Origin: Trichobilharzia regenti | Taxonomy: Eukaryota > Platyhelminthes > Trematoda > Strigeidida > Schistosomatidae | Reading direction: 5' to 3' | Assembly: GCA_944472135.2 (NCBI GenBank) | Contig: OX235264.1 | Location: forward strand, 87,492,319 to 87,556,318 | Length of the DNA: 64,000 bases | In this document: one piece after another, positions 53,701 to 64,000 of the stretch | Layout: each line of letters opens with the position of its first letter | How positions within the stretch are numbered: the stretch's first letter is position 1 | Notes under the pieces: model-generated | The model's input: the letters and a program-made list of their open reading frames with translations, nothing else | The model's database searches: none | What the model was told of the DNA's origin: nothing | Made by a program: the position numbers and the translations under genes

Positions 53701-54602
53701 TGTTTAAGAGCTAGGTATGCAAATCAAGGTAAACGCTTGTACGGTACATTCATTATTTACAAAACTAACTCGTATGTAAGAACTACGGTTTGATGTTATA
53801 CAACGTTTAGTACACTTGGACACAATTAACCTATGATGCTTACTTCTATGACGCTTTACTTAAAGCTACCTTAATATAGTTTCGGCTGGAGGTAATCTCC
53901 TATAGCTACTACCTTAGTGGGCGACATAACGTTATCTTTGAATAACGAAGTAAAAGCGGAAATTTTGAGAACTTTCGTGGTGAAAAGATCGTCCCCTACC
54001 CCAAAAAATTAAATATAACCTAGTCTTCACAAAAATATTCATAGGTATCCATCCTATCACCTCAAACGATTCACTATTTGCAGTCATTTAAAAAGTAAAA
54101 ATACATTTACCGATGACAGCGTGCTTATGATTTCTAGATATCATAATGTACCATGGGGAAACGCTATATCCGCGCGGTTATAACAGTCAGATCCAATATC
54201 GTTTTTACGAGCTAGTATAAACCAATTTGATTTCTTTGTGCTCGCTTCTTGATTGTGAGGTATAGGTTCTTGATCTTCGGTAAACTTCTGCGTAGCTTGT
54301 CCCGCCACTCGACTGTCGTAGCTTTGGTTGACTCCAAAGGGAGTAGTGCTGGGATTAATTATATGTGGTTTGTAGTATGAGGTATGTTAAGACTGTTACT
54401 ACTGTGATTGGAGTTGATCCTTTCGCCAGTTAGTCCTTCGGTATTGTCGACAAGAGAAAAGAGATAGTAATAATAATAATAGTAATAATAATAATAATAG
54501 ATATAATTAGTGAAGCTATTCAGACTAAGAGACAGAAACGAAAATAGGAAACGTAACAACAGTCAGCTCATTAAGTTTGAAGAATAATATATATATCGGT
54601 AA
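53701..54602. other. Non-coding DNA with microsatellite tracts
   Basis: A TAA-type microsatellite runs at 54466-54499. The minus-strand reading near 54340-54220 (TTVEWRDKLRRSLPKIKN) looks coding-like but cannot be tied to a family. Nothing else is seen. Confidence 0.35.
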
Positions 54603-54604
54603 TA

Positions 54605-54630
54605 GTAATAATAATAATAATAGTAATTAT
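54605..54630. repeat. TAA microsatellite (LINE tail)
   Basis: TAGTAATAATAATAATAATAG, the complement of a (TTA)n LINE tail. Confidence 0.6.
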
Positions 54631-54724
54631 AATATTAATAAGTTGTCAGGAGAGTAAGACGGGAGAGAATGTAAAGAAGTAAAATGACGAGTTTAATTAT
54701 CTACCCTGATTGGTAAATGCGATT

Positions 54725-57600
54725 TTAAGGAGATAGGCCATTTGGATGCAGTCCTTGTATCGCTGCATGGTTGTCCAGCCTTCGCTTAAAGGCGTCCAAA
54801 GACGGTGCCATAGCTACATCTGCCGGTAAGGAATTCCAGGGACGACAAACCCGCAGTGAAAAGAAGTGGGAGCGCACCCGGGTCCTTGCCCTCTGGTGAG
54901 CTATCCTTCTGGGATTTCCACGTGGAAGCCTATACCTACTCAATGGCAGAACACCTTTGTTTGGGTGATTCTGGTCATTTGTTATTTTGTAGGCAGTAAT
55001 CAAATCCCCCCTAAGCCGACGGTAACTAAGTGTGAACAGGCCTAATTTCTTCAGCCTTTCATCATATGGTTTGTTTCGGAGACCAACCACTCCTTTTGTT
55101 GCCCGTCGTTGGACTCTTTCCAAGAGGTTGGCATCTCTTCTCAGCATTGGGGGTGCAATAATATTATGCACCTCAAGGTGTGGCCTGACGTATGTTTTGT
55201 ACAACATTAGAAAGAGCTCAGGAGTGAGTGCACCTAACTGTCTATGCGTAAAGTGTATGACCGCATATGCCCTCGCTACATCCCCTGTGTAATTTACGCT
55301 TGTGTCCATTTTTTCCGTTAGAACTAGACCTAAGTCGCGTTCCGACGTTGTGCAGGACAAGCTTTCATTGCACAGGGTGTAACTTGCATTCTGCAGTCTA
55401 CAGGTGCGCAACTTCACTACTTTGCACTTTTTCAAGTTGAAAGTCATGCCACTGGCCACCGCCCAGTCTTCCAGAAGGTTTAGGTCTTCCTGTAGCCTAT
55501 CTGAGTCCTCCGGACACTTTATCGCCCTCCATATTTTTACGTCGTCAGCGTACAGGAGAGTCGGGCAGCTCAGACGGCGTGGTAGATCATTGATGAAAAT
55601 CAAAAACATCAGTGGTCCTAGGATAGAACCCTGCGACACTCCTGATGACGATCTGTGCCAAGATGATCGGACTCGGTTAACCTTAGTGCAAAATTGCCTG
55701 TCGGCTAGGTAGTCCTTCAACCATGACAGAAGTGGCTCACCTATGCCTGCCTGGCTTATTTTATGTAGGAGAAGGTCATGGTGAACAGTGTCAAATGCCT
55801 TCTCAAAGTCTAGGAAGACCACATGGACTGGTACGTTCAAGTCCCAGCATGATGTCCAGTCGTCCCAAGCTGACAGTAGGTTAGTGACGCAGGATCTGCC
55901 TTTTCTGAAACCATGTTGGGCTTCATGTAGTATATTAGTCCTATCGAAATATTCCCTGATGTGGTCGTCAATAATACTTTCCAGTACTTTTGATACCACT
56001 GGGAGTAGAGCTACTGGTCTATAGCTAGCAGCGTTTTGCCTGTCCCCACCCTTGAAGATTGGAGAAAGGATGGCTCTTTTCCACTCCCTTGGCAGGGTCC
56101 CCGAATCCATTGAGTGTTGGAACAAGTCGCACAGGGGTCTACAGAGAGCCTCGGCGCACTGTTTCAGAACAGATGGCCTGATGTCATCACAACCTGGGGA
56201 CTTCCCAGGTATGAGTCGCTGTAGCTTCCTTAGTACTATTGCGGGGTTTATTTGGGGAGTAGTCGCTAGGTCTTCCTCCTCTGAAATAGTGGTGCCACCA
56301 TTTTGGTCCGTAACTGTAATATCCACATTGCTGTTTAGCTGTTTAGCGAAGGCTGAACTGAATGTTTCAGCCATCTCCAGACTAGTGAGATATTGACCGT
56401 TTGGGCCTACTAAGGCGCATGCCCCTTGGTTTGTCGGTTTTCTTTCCGACATGAATCGGTACAAGTTTTTAGGGTTTGATAGGAGTTTTTTAGCAAGGTT
56501 AGCCTGGAATGACCTTCTGTCCCTCCTAACTCTTGCATTACACCGGTTCCTGAGTTCGAGGTATGCATCATGGTCGGTCTGACTCTTAGATACACGCCAC
56601 GTAAACCAAGCCTTCCGCTTTGCTTGCAGAATACGTTGCGTGCCTCTCTTCAACCATGACGTCTTTCTCTTAGGCTGTGTTGTGACTAAAGGGACGGTAT
56701 CCGAGATTGCTGTATGGATAATCTTTTTTACCACTTCCCAGTGTTCATCCACAGATAGGTCGTCCCATGCTAAGGGCCAGTCTGCGTCGGACAAGAGCCT
56801 CCGCATTTCAGCATAGTCAGCCTTGCTGTAGCACAGACATGGTCGCGTAACATCCCATTGCAAACGCTCACGGAGGACAAGATCGAAACCTATGACTGCA
56901 TGGTCACTGCTTCCCAGAGGAGTCATGATCTGGACCTTTTCGACGAGTAGCTGGTCACTAGTTAGAATATAATCTAGTTTTGATGACTTTCCACTAGGGC
57001 CCCACCTAGTGTCGTCTCCAACATTCTCAGTCAGTCCCGTGTTTCGAATAGTTTGCAGTAGGTTTCGGCCAAATTTTCCCTTAGCACACCCGGAGCCAAG
57101 GTTCAGTGATGGAGCATTGAAATCTCCAGCTATGGTGATTTGGTCGTAGCCCAAATCTCGTATTCCTGTGATAGTGCTGAGCAGTAGCTGATTGTGCTCT
57201 GCCCCACAGGTGGGAGATCGGTAGATGCCACCCAGTAAGTGCTTGGTGTGGCCTACGGTGAAATGACACCATATGGAGTCTGGGAGTTCGATAAGTGGTG
57301 GGTCCGTTGCGCGCACACATTTAAGTTGCCTATCAAAGTATATAGCAACTCCCCCTCCTTCCTTATTATCCCTGTCTCTTCTGACCAGTACCATATCACC
57401 TCATCTGATTTCATTGTCGGCGATAGTGGGGTTTAGCCACGTTTCAGTAAGAATGATTATTTTCAGTTGAAGGTGTGCTTGGAGATTTCGGAGTTCACCT
57501 ACTTTCCCTCTCAGCCCCCTCACATTGCTATATAGGCAACTGACAGTGAGTCTAACAACCTCAGAGTGTTGTGGGGTAGTTGACGTGAAACCGTCTGCTG
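54725..57600 (-). pseudogene. LINE ORF2 (endonuclease + RT), one nonsense codon
   Basis: The longest single frame is 889 codons from ATG 57394. The endonuclease begins upstream (LYSNVRGLRGKVGEL, LTETWLNP) and is separated by one TGA at 57401-57403, where EIR*GDMVLV suggests a CGA-to-TGA change. Endonuclease: GGGVAIYFDR, AGDFNAPSLN, LDYILTS, SSDHAVI. RT: SYRPVALLPV, FLDFEKAFDTV, SGVSQGSILGP (Ser where most families have Pro), YADDVKIW, FNLKKCKVVK. The C-terminal region is complete (FKRRLDNH...). By family it makes nicks and primes reverse transcription. Full activity is unlikely because of the stop. Confidence 0.85.
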
Positions 57601-57621
57601 GTGGGGGACTTGATGTTGGAA

Positions 57622-59266
57622 CTAGTTGGCCGATTCCGATAGAACCGGCCCGTTGTAGTTTTTTTCAATGGATTTAGGCAGGACACTTGGGAGACACAGA
57701 CTATTATTCTCAGAGCTGCATCGCTCTAGTGTCACCGAAGCTTGGGGTCGTATTAAAGCCTCAGTTTGCTGCCTCCTTATATTTCTGGGTCTGCTTTCAC
57801 AGCATCGGATGTGTCCTCCAATTTTTCCCTTGGTCTCATACCACCGTTGAAGTGATATGGACAACTGCTCCGGGGAGTTGAATGTGACACACAGCAGCTT
57901 TGGAGAGTTAATCAATGTTAGATGAGCGGGACGAGGTAGTCGGAAAATGGAGATGGCTCCAGAAGCGCCAGGGGCCATCTGAGATGACAGCCATCTCCAT
58001 TGTTGTACGTCGTGCATGTGTTTTTCACAAGCAGTGCCGGTTTCCAGCTCCGGAACACCGTGTACCACCATAGAGGTGGAAGGCATCAGTTCCGGTGACT
58101 CCCTCGCCATATTTCTGACGGCCCATGGTCTATCTTGCCGCGCTCTTATGTTAGAACTTCTGTCCAGGGCTAGTACCTGAGCCATTAACAGTACTTTTTC
58201 GGCCTCTTCGGCAGAGTCCAGTGTAACCCGTAATGGGGGTGGCTTACCCTGAGGCGTGTGGACACCCCTGTACAGTCTGCACAGTTTTGCTGAACTAATG
58301 TTCAGACCTAGTTTGCCGCACAGGTTGGACCACTGTTCCTGATCAAACAGGGCCCGTTGTTCGAGCAAGCTATCCGTGCTCACAGGTACGTTAAAGAGGA
58401 TGAGAGAGTTAGACCGACTACCCTCAGACTTAGGTTTTGCCTTCGGCTTCTTGCAGTCCTTTGCATCATTAGCAACATTAGGCTTCGTCGGTACCTGGAC
58501 AGCCTTTTTTGTGTTGCCAGGCTTGCTAGTGGATGCAAGTGGTGCCTTTGTAATTTTGCCTTCCCCTGATGTGGATGGAACCTTGCTAATCTTCACCTTG
58601 TGAGAATTGGCATTTCCAGTCAGTAGGGCTGGTGTGTCCTTCTTGTCTTTGACCAGTTTCGGCAGTGCGAGTTTAGCAGGGGGAGCTGCATGATACTGTG
58701 TTGGGGCACAAGAGCGAAATGTTATTTCTGCTATCCGCAGACACGCTTTGTGGGACTATGCCAGGGCGACAAAGTGGACACACGTACCAAAACCATGGGC
58801 ATGGGTTATTTCTCATAAACTCATAGTATGCTTTCGGTACTTCTTTGTCACAACGGCAGTGCACCCATCGTTTGCAAAAATTACATTCAAACGCTGAATC
58901 AGTTTTAGAAACTGTGATGCTGCACGCCTGGCATTCATCCCCTTTCCTTGATGACGCCTTCGAGGTCTTATGACGTCTTGAACGTTTCCTTTTAGGCTTG
59001 ATGTGTTTCACACACTGGCCTACAGTTGATGCAGGTGTAGAATTCTGTCCTTCTGGTATTGCCTGTGCCGTTTCAGTACTAGACTGTGGCAATGCAGGCG
59101 TTGTATCAGGGCAGACTAAAGCTACACGAGTCTTTAGGATCGGTATGCGGGAAGGGGTTGAAATCCCTGGATTTTTTCCTTCCCTGGCTGAAGCCCTTGT
59201 GACTACAGAGTACGGTATTCTAGTGGCTTTTTTAAGGCTGCTTTCAACAACCATATTAACAATCAC
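57622..59266 (-). pseudogene. LINE ORF1 (PHD finger + RRM-like domains), one frameshift
   Basis: ATG at 59266. The first part has a basic region (KPKRKRSRRHK), then a PHD finger: CQACSITVSKTDSAFECNFC, RWVHCRC, WYVCPLC. An indel in a C run near 58690 splits the frame. The second part (58596-57622) has a Lys/Pro-rich linker, then NSLILFNVPVS and LCRLYRGV, PPPLRVTLDS (RRM-like), a second repeat (SMVVHGVPE), and a basic end (IRCCESRPRNIRR). It probably binds LINE RNA. Same domain order as the PHD LINE at 49787, but fuller. Confidence 0.75.
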
Positions 59267-59300
59267 TATAAATTATGCTATGTACGTCTAAGAGAGCAAC

Positions 59301-61705
59301 AGTTTCTAACCAAAAGAGCAAGAATAAGACTGAAAAAGTGTAAGGCAAGGAAAAGAAAAGGTTTTCGACTTTACCTAGTACTTTCTGAATGATCGGCTTC
59401 ACGGCAATCACGTGGTAGACCAACAAGTCTTGTTTCTCTGAACGAGTGAGGAAGATGCTGCTACAAAAGTAGCACCTGAAGCTTTGGCAGTAGTTCGAGA
59501 CAGCTGGACTTACCACACAGAGATTTACTATGTAAGTAATGGTTGAATTAAATTCACCGGCTAGGAAGATCAGGTTTCCCAAACGGATAATTCACAGAAT
59601 TGGTATTTTCCGGTTGGAGAGGAAAACGCTCGTCGTATTCAAGGAGCGCGCGCTCTACAAAACCAGATGCGCAAAATTAGTCCAAAACACAACAACCACC
59701 ATTCTCAGTCACAGAAAATCCTACTTCGCTACTTAATCGTAAAATGGTATCAACGGATGTTTTGCCAAAGAAAAGAAGACTACTAGTTCAAGGAATATTT
59801 ATCCAGTTTTTTTTAAAATCATGGACATCCGTGTTTATAGTCACGGAAAAATCACAACTTCGAGGAAACCACCGATCGTAAATTACAACCCGAAACGTTA
59901 TTCCTCTTAATTAATGTCTCACCTTTAACTGGGATAGTTCGTACACTTACCAGATCATCGCATTTTATCCACTTTGCAACACATCGAATGGATGTTAACA
60001 CTAGCTCTATTACGGGCAGTCCTAGTTCATGTATTTGGATCTAGTACATTAAGCAATAATAAGCATAAGTAACACTTACCCTTAAGGGTTTAGTTTCTTT
60101 CAGTTCCCCGAAATACGCACAAGCACAACAGATTCACACGTTTCATGCGGCTCAACCTCGTTTGACTTAAACTCTCTCACAATATATGTCTTTCTAAATG
60201 ATAGCAGACACACTGATGGCATATTCACATTCTCAAAAAGCTTTAAAGCTTCTTCAACTTAAGCCCTGGTTCTTAATTCTCCAGGACTATGTTCTTTGAA
60301 AACCTTGATAATATCAACTTTGATCGTGCTCTCCTCACCAGATTTACTGGTAGATTGTTGTACGCTGTAGACATGAATGTGAAAGACATTAGTTTCCCAG
60401 ATTTCTACATGTTAAATAACCAAATGAGCCAGCACCAAAACCTGCAACCAACAAATGGACTGGAAACAACTGCTTCTGCCAGCCAAACATCTTCATGTGC
60501 ATAATTTCCAAAACTTCTACACAGTACTAGTTCATTAATAGCTGAAAAACAACTAAAAGACTGAAAACCGCATGAATGCAAGGTATGAAACAATTACAAC
60601 GAAATGAATGCACTGACCTGGTAGTGAAAACTTTCGAAACCAAAGAAATAATTCATTTTAACGGCAATGAAAACAAAAAGTGAGGTGAAACGCAACGTTT
60701 GTCAAGAATACGCAACAAGATAAGTCGTGAATAACTGCAGGATGAACGGAACAACAAACACGTAGATGAACAGCTACGAAACTGCAATCCAACATGGCCG
60801 ACTAACATGGATGAAAATGACCTTTGAGCGTCTCACTCCTCAATGACCTTGTAAGTTGCGGATAATTTCGATTTTTTTACAATTGTGCGCCGTTTTTAAG
60901 CCTTCTGATTGATCGAAGCTGTCCCTGTCAAGGTTACTGGAGCGTTCGGAGGTAGTTTCGGTTTGGGCTGCTATGCTGATAGATCCACACTTTGCGATTA
61001 CAGCCATTAATCTCCTGTTATTACCACGATAAACTCAGTGAAAAGTAGCTTCGAGTATTATTCACCGTAAGTGAGGCATAATGGCGAATGATAAAGTTAT
61101 TTTGCGACCGCAAGTATGAATTCTGCAGTCCGACATGGAGGAGATCAGTTGAGGATGGAGTGAAGACATATTGTCAACTATGAAGCCTGCTGTAGGGGAC
61201 TTCAGGGAGCTCAGTGAAGTGGAGGTGTACAGCCGAAGGCCTGCCTATGTTTCACTGGGAAGCCAATGTGTAACAGCAGAACACACGGATTCGTGACAAC
61301 AGAATTAATTATATGCAACTCGTTGTACAGATATTGGAAAAATACGTCCACCATATATTAGAGCTACAGCATTCACATGTCTTCCATAACGCGCTTCTTC
61401 GTCTTTACTTTCATGTTTCCCGCTCTGTTTTGCAGCCATTGTTCATTTCACTTCTCCACCATTAAATTCTTCATCTGCCTTTGGACATTCTTGCAAACGG
61501 TATACATATTAGTATCTGCATCTAAATGTTACTTACATATCTTTTCAATAGCTCACACCACTTTTGTCATCCCTTCTGACAGTATTTATCTCAGCCGCTT
61601 GGGCCTTTATGGTGCTATCCACTCTTTCTTCGCTTCGTTATCATCTCGCTTATCCCACTGTATCGAGGTTTTGGGTTATTTGTCGTTAACACGTCCACGT
61701 CTGTC
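59301..61705. other. Mostly non-coding; weak exon candidates at 60.1-60.55 kb
   Basis: No confident gene. On the minus strand, 60548-60117 gives protein-like stretches: INELVLCRSFGNYAHEDVW, then VQQSTSKSGEESTIKVDIIK and ALKLFENVNMPSVCLLSF, with plausible splice sites and one in-frame TAA. The plus strand, 60289-60504, is open in 71 codons (MFFENLDNINFDRALL). The two overlap and cannot both be right. A minus-strand donor (AAGG|GTAAGT) is at about 60078. Confidence 0.3.
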
Positions 61706-61913
61706 TCCACCACTGTGCGTTGGTGGCACAGTGGTTAGGACTCTCGCCGACCATGAACATGGTCCGGGGTTCGAGCCCTCGCCGACCCACACCTGATATC
61801 TATGGTCGGCCTGCAAAATTTGGGCTACCGATATCCATGCTGAAAATTCCACACTTGTACCAAAAATACGGTGTGGAATCAAGCTGTAACCATAAAAAAA
61901 GGTATAAACAGAA
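61706..61913 (+). mobile_element. tRNA-derived SINE
   Basis: 208 bp flanked by the 11-bp duplication CCACGTCTGTC (61695-61705, 61914-61924). Head with pol III box A TGGCACAGTGG (61724) and box B GGTTCGAGCCC (61768), an unrelated body and an A-rich end (CATAAAAAAAGG...). No hammerhead. Confidence 0.8.
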
Positions 61914-62961
61914 CCACGTCTGTCACTGACAGTGTATTCTCCTTCCAACTTTGAACGGATTTTCCGCGAACCTGGCTCGCATCCGACTGCGTACTTAGTT
62001 TCCTCACTAGCTTTAAGCATTTCTTCTTTCCTCCTTATCCGAATTTCCCAGAGTGCATCTGTTGTTTAAACTCCACATTCCCAACTGCTTTTTTCTGTTC
62101 CGTTCGCAATTTCATCATACTCCACCCTTGACGAAAGTTACAGGTCTAACGCCCTACACCACTGGTAAACATTCTTCCTCGACTCTCAAATGTTTCCGCT
62201 CTGTGGGTCGGAACAAAAATGGCATACTTGATAACTCCTTCACCCTGCCTTATTGATGTGTTGTGATGCTATATTTGACGAAATTTGCGTACACGTATAT
62301 CCTAGTACTTCTTCTCGTTTATTATTGTGTCCTAACGTTGTGATTACTCGACATCCACAACGTAAATCAAAAGACACCTGAGAAGGTGTACGAACGTGTA
62401 TTATCGCAGTAATCAAAATTCCAAAGTTGATCGAGTACAAAAGTATCAATTGATAACACGCATTTTTTATACTGATAAACAAAACAAAGTTCAATTACAT
62501 AGTGAAAGTATACTACGATGATTAGTTATAAAATGGGTCACTACAATAACCCCTCCGTAGAATGCAGGTAAATGAAGTTTAACTGTATTCGAAATGTTTT
62601 TATGTAAATTACAAGGACACAAAAATATATGAATTTCTGGTATGAAAACGGAATTGAGGATTTTAAGTTACCTGAGGTTTGAAAATATAACTGTATATTT
62701 TCGAAAATGCTAATAAGTCTGAAACGAACCAAAATGTTTTGAAGGTTGTGCAAAATGTAACAATAAAATCAGAAAAATTGTTAGAATAATAATGAGGTTG
62801 TTATTGTAACGAGTTACAGAATAGATTTATATCTTAACATACCGTTAATAGCACAGTAATAAGTATGGAAATGACTCAGATATAAATTGTCTGTACATAT
62901 CTTTGTGGCCAATGTACTCGCCTGCCTTGTATGGGACTATTAGGAGAGCTCATTAACTTTA
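61914..62961. other. Non-coding DNA
   Basis: No supported gene. The open frames here lack motifs and plausible starts. Confidence 0.35.
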
Positions 62962-63195
62962 ACTTTTTTAACTTTTCCTTCACGTTCCCAGTGGAACATA
63001 GGGCTTCAAGCTAGTGACCTGAAGTTTCTGTAGCATTGCTTAACTTTACAGGATGGGGTTGCTAGCCTCATGCCCAACCTCACCTCTATAGCAGCATTAT
63101 TTCTGGCTTAGCGAGGTAAAGGAGTGCGTTGGCCGGGGATCGAACCCCAGACCATGTGCACGGCCGGCGAGTGTCTTAATCACTGTGCCACCGAC
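62962..63195 (-). mobile_element. tRNA-derived SINE, minus orientation
   Basis: 234 bp flanked by the 14-bp duplication GCTCATTAACTTTA (62948-62961, 63196-63209). The minus-strand head GTCGGTGGCACAGTGATTAA has box A (complement at 63180-63190) and box B GGTTCGATCCC (complement at 63136-63146). The head matches the SINE at 61706; the body differs. It ends in an A-rich tail. Confidence 0.8.
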
Positions 63196-63209
63196 GCTCA
63201 TTAACTTTA

Positions 63210-64000
63210 CAAATATGCAAATAAAAATCCAAGTCTATGAGATGATAGGGTAAATATGTATATTATCAAACAAAAATGCAGTAATGCGTTATATTATTGA
63301 AAAGGTTACTTGGTTATAACGCTAAAGTCCGCGGCTACAAATTATCAATATAATCCAAGGGAGCGTTCACTGTTGGATTGCGTCTGCTGGTAGATGCTGT
63401 GGACCGGTTGTAGAGTTGTCTTCGGATAAGGATAATACACTCCTGCAATAAATCCAAAGTATGCAACACAGTATGAGTGGAGCAAGTAAGCAGAAATGGC
63501 CAGAGAGAAGGCGAAGCCTCCAACAGTATAGTGTATTTCGTATAGTACACGGAAGTCGTTGTCTTTTAACAAGAATCGTTTTCAACAAAAATCATGTACA
63601 ATGTTTTTAATTTCTACAACTAACAAAAAGTTTACAATCATATTTTTACGTAATCCACACGCATCCATATAAATAGCTTAGAAGAAGACCGGTTTGACCT
63701 AAAAAGGATGGCTAGACTGCAAACTATGGACTAGGATTTGAAAAAAACTCAACTCTTAACGCGCTATTATTTTTCATATAAATTTCTATGAAAATTACGT
63801 ATGTGTTCAACTTGTTTGAAATGTTAATATATGTGTAAAACTTGGGCACTGTGGTAGTAAGCAATTCCATATTGGTCTGTTTATTAGATGTATCACACAG
63901 TGAAACAGTATTATTTACTGGATGACATTTCGAACAAAATTTATTGTTCATAATCATATCAATTGTAATCACACAACTTTGAAACTTTAGTTTTATAGTT
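63210..64000. other. Unassigned DNA with a possible minus-strand exon
   Basis: All three minus-strand frames are open over about 63345-63572. One reads as a membrane-type protein end (VLYEIHYTVGGFAFSLAISA, then AYFGFIAGVYYPYP). No clear splice acceptor fixes it. The rest is AT-rich and without features. Confidence 0.3.

Larger units (their letters stand above)
54603..59300 (-). mobile_element. CR1/jockey-like LINE, nearly intact
   Basis: A minus-strand element: ORF1 (PHD, then RRM-like domains) 59266-57622, ORF2 to 54725, 3' UTR, and a tail of TTATTATTATTATTA (complement at about 54605-54628). Only two obvious lesions were found: an indel in a C run in ORF1 and one TGA in ORF2. It is the best-preserved LINE here. 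The 5' end is approximate. Confidence 0.8.

Noticed and set aside
55032..56396. Several plus-strand frames opposite the LINE ORF2
   Set aside because: Shadows of the long minus-strand RT frame.
61377..61796. 139-codon open frame
   Set aside because: It runs into the SINE inserted at 61706; its end is SINE-derived, and the first part is a low-complexity hydrophobic reading without motifs.
61724..61800. tRNA gene at the second SINE
   Set aside because: It is enclosed by an 11-bp target duplication and followed by a SINE body; no complete cloverleaf expected.

Overview
The window looks like repeat-dense DNA from a flatworm, most likely a schistosome-type trematode. The reasons are: AT-rich sequence; several CR1-like LINEs with APE endonuclease and reverse transcriptase (RT) domains; a tRNA-headed SINE that carries a hammerhead ribozyme (the Sm-alpha type known from schistosomes); a Merlin transposase relic; a Ty3/gypsy integrase relic; and about ten copies or fragments of one LTR family whose gag belongs to the BEL/Pao DUF1759 class. 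Nothing looks bacterial. The species cannot be told from the sequence alone.

Layout. (1) 1-15650 is a large imperfect palindrome. Its arms, 1-5211 and 9390-14394, carry the same two elements in mirror order: an LTR element (copies A and B) abutting a CR1-like LINE. The 4.2-kb centre holds the 5' part of the LINE, an old LTR fragment and a Ty3/gypsy integrase piece. The outer LTR of copy B contains a hammerhead SINE that inserted with an 11-bp target duplication and has a 222-bp snap-back palindrome inside it. (2) 15651-19552 is mostly single-copy DNA: a Merlin relic, then a candidate spliced gene on the minus strand for a small secreted Cys-x-Cys (TIMP/netrin-like) protein. (3) 19553-48365 is one nested stack of transposons that entered a single site (5-bp duplication ATGAT at both outer ends). 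Inside LTR copy C sit copy D (its own duplication, TAAGG) and copy E. A CR1-like LINE (X) entered the shared 3' part. X was internally duplicated and then received a second full-length LINE (L4), which is flanked by 3.3-kb direct repeats. (4) 48366-49786 is host DNA again and holds three well-phased minus-strand exons of an unrecognised gene. (5) 49787-59300 contains a PHD-finger LINE with a solo LTR inside it (duplication AACAT), a 298-bp foldback element, an old LINE relic, and a nearly intact minus-strand PHD/RRM/EN/RT LINE. (6) 59300-64000 is mainly non-coding, with two complete tRNA-derived SINEs bounded by 11- and 14-bp duplications and some weak exon candidates.

The most unusual item is the LTR family itself. 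It has complete LTRs (TGTCA...TGACA) and long gag reading frames (two intact, 651 codons each), but no protease, RT or integrase in any copy. Every copy that still reads through the zinc-knuckle region has lost its cysteines, and the protein ends in a hydrophobic, membrane-like tail followed by a conserved short domain. It appears to be a non-autonomous BEL/Pao derivative mobilised in trans. Behind each gag lies a roughly 193-bp sequence repeated three times. With the first stacked insertion removed, the two host gene candidates would lie about 1.6 kb apart on the same strand, so the 28.8-kb stack fills what was a short intergenic region.
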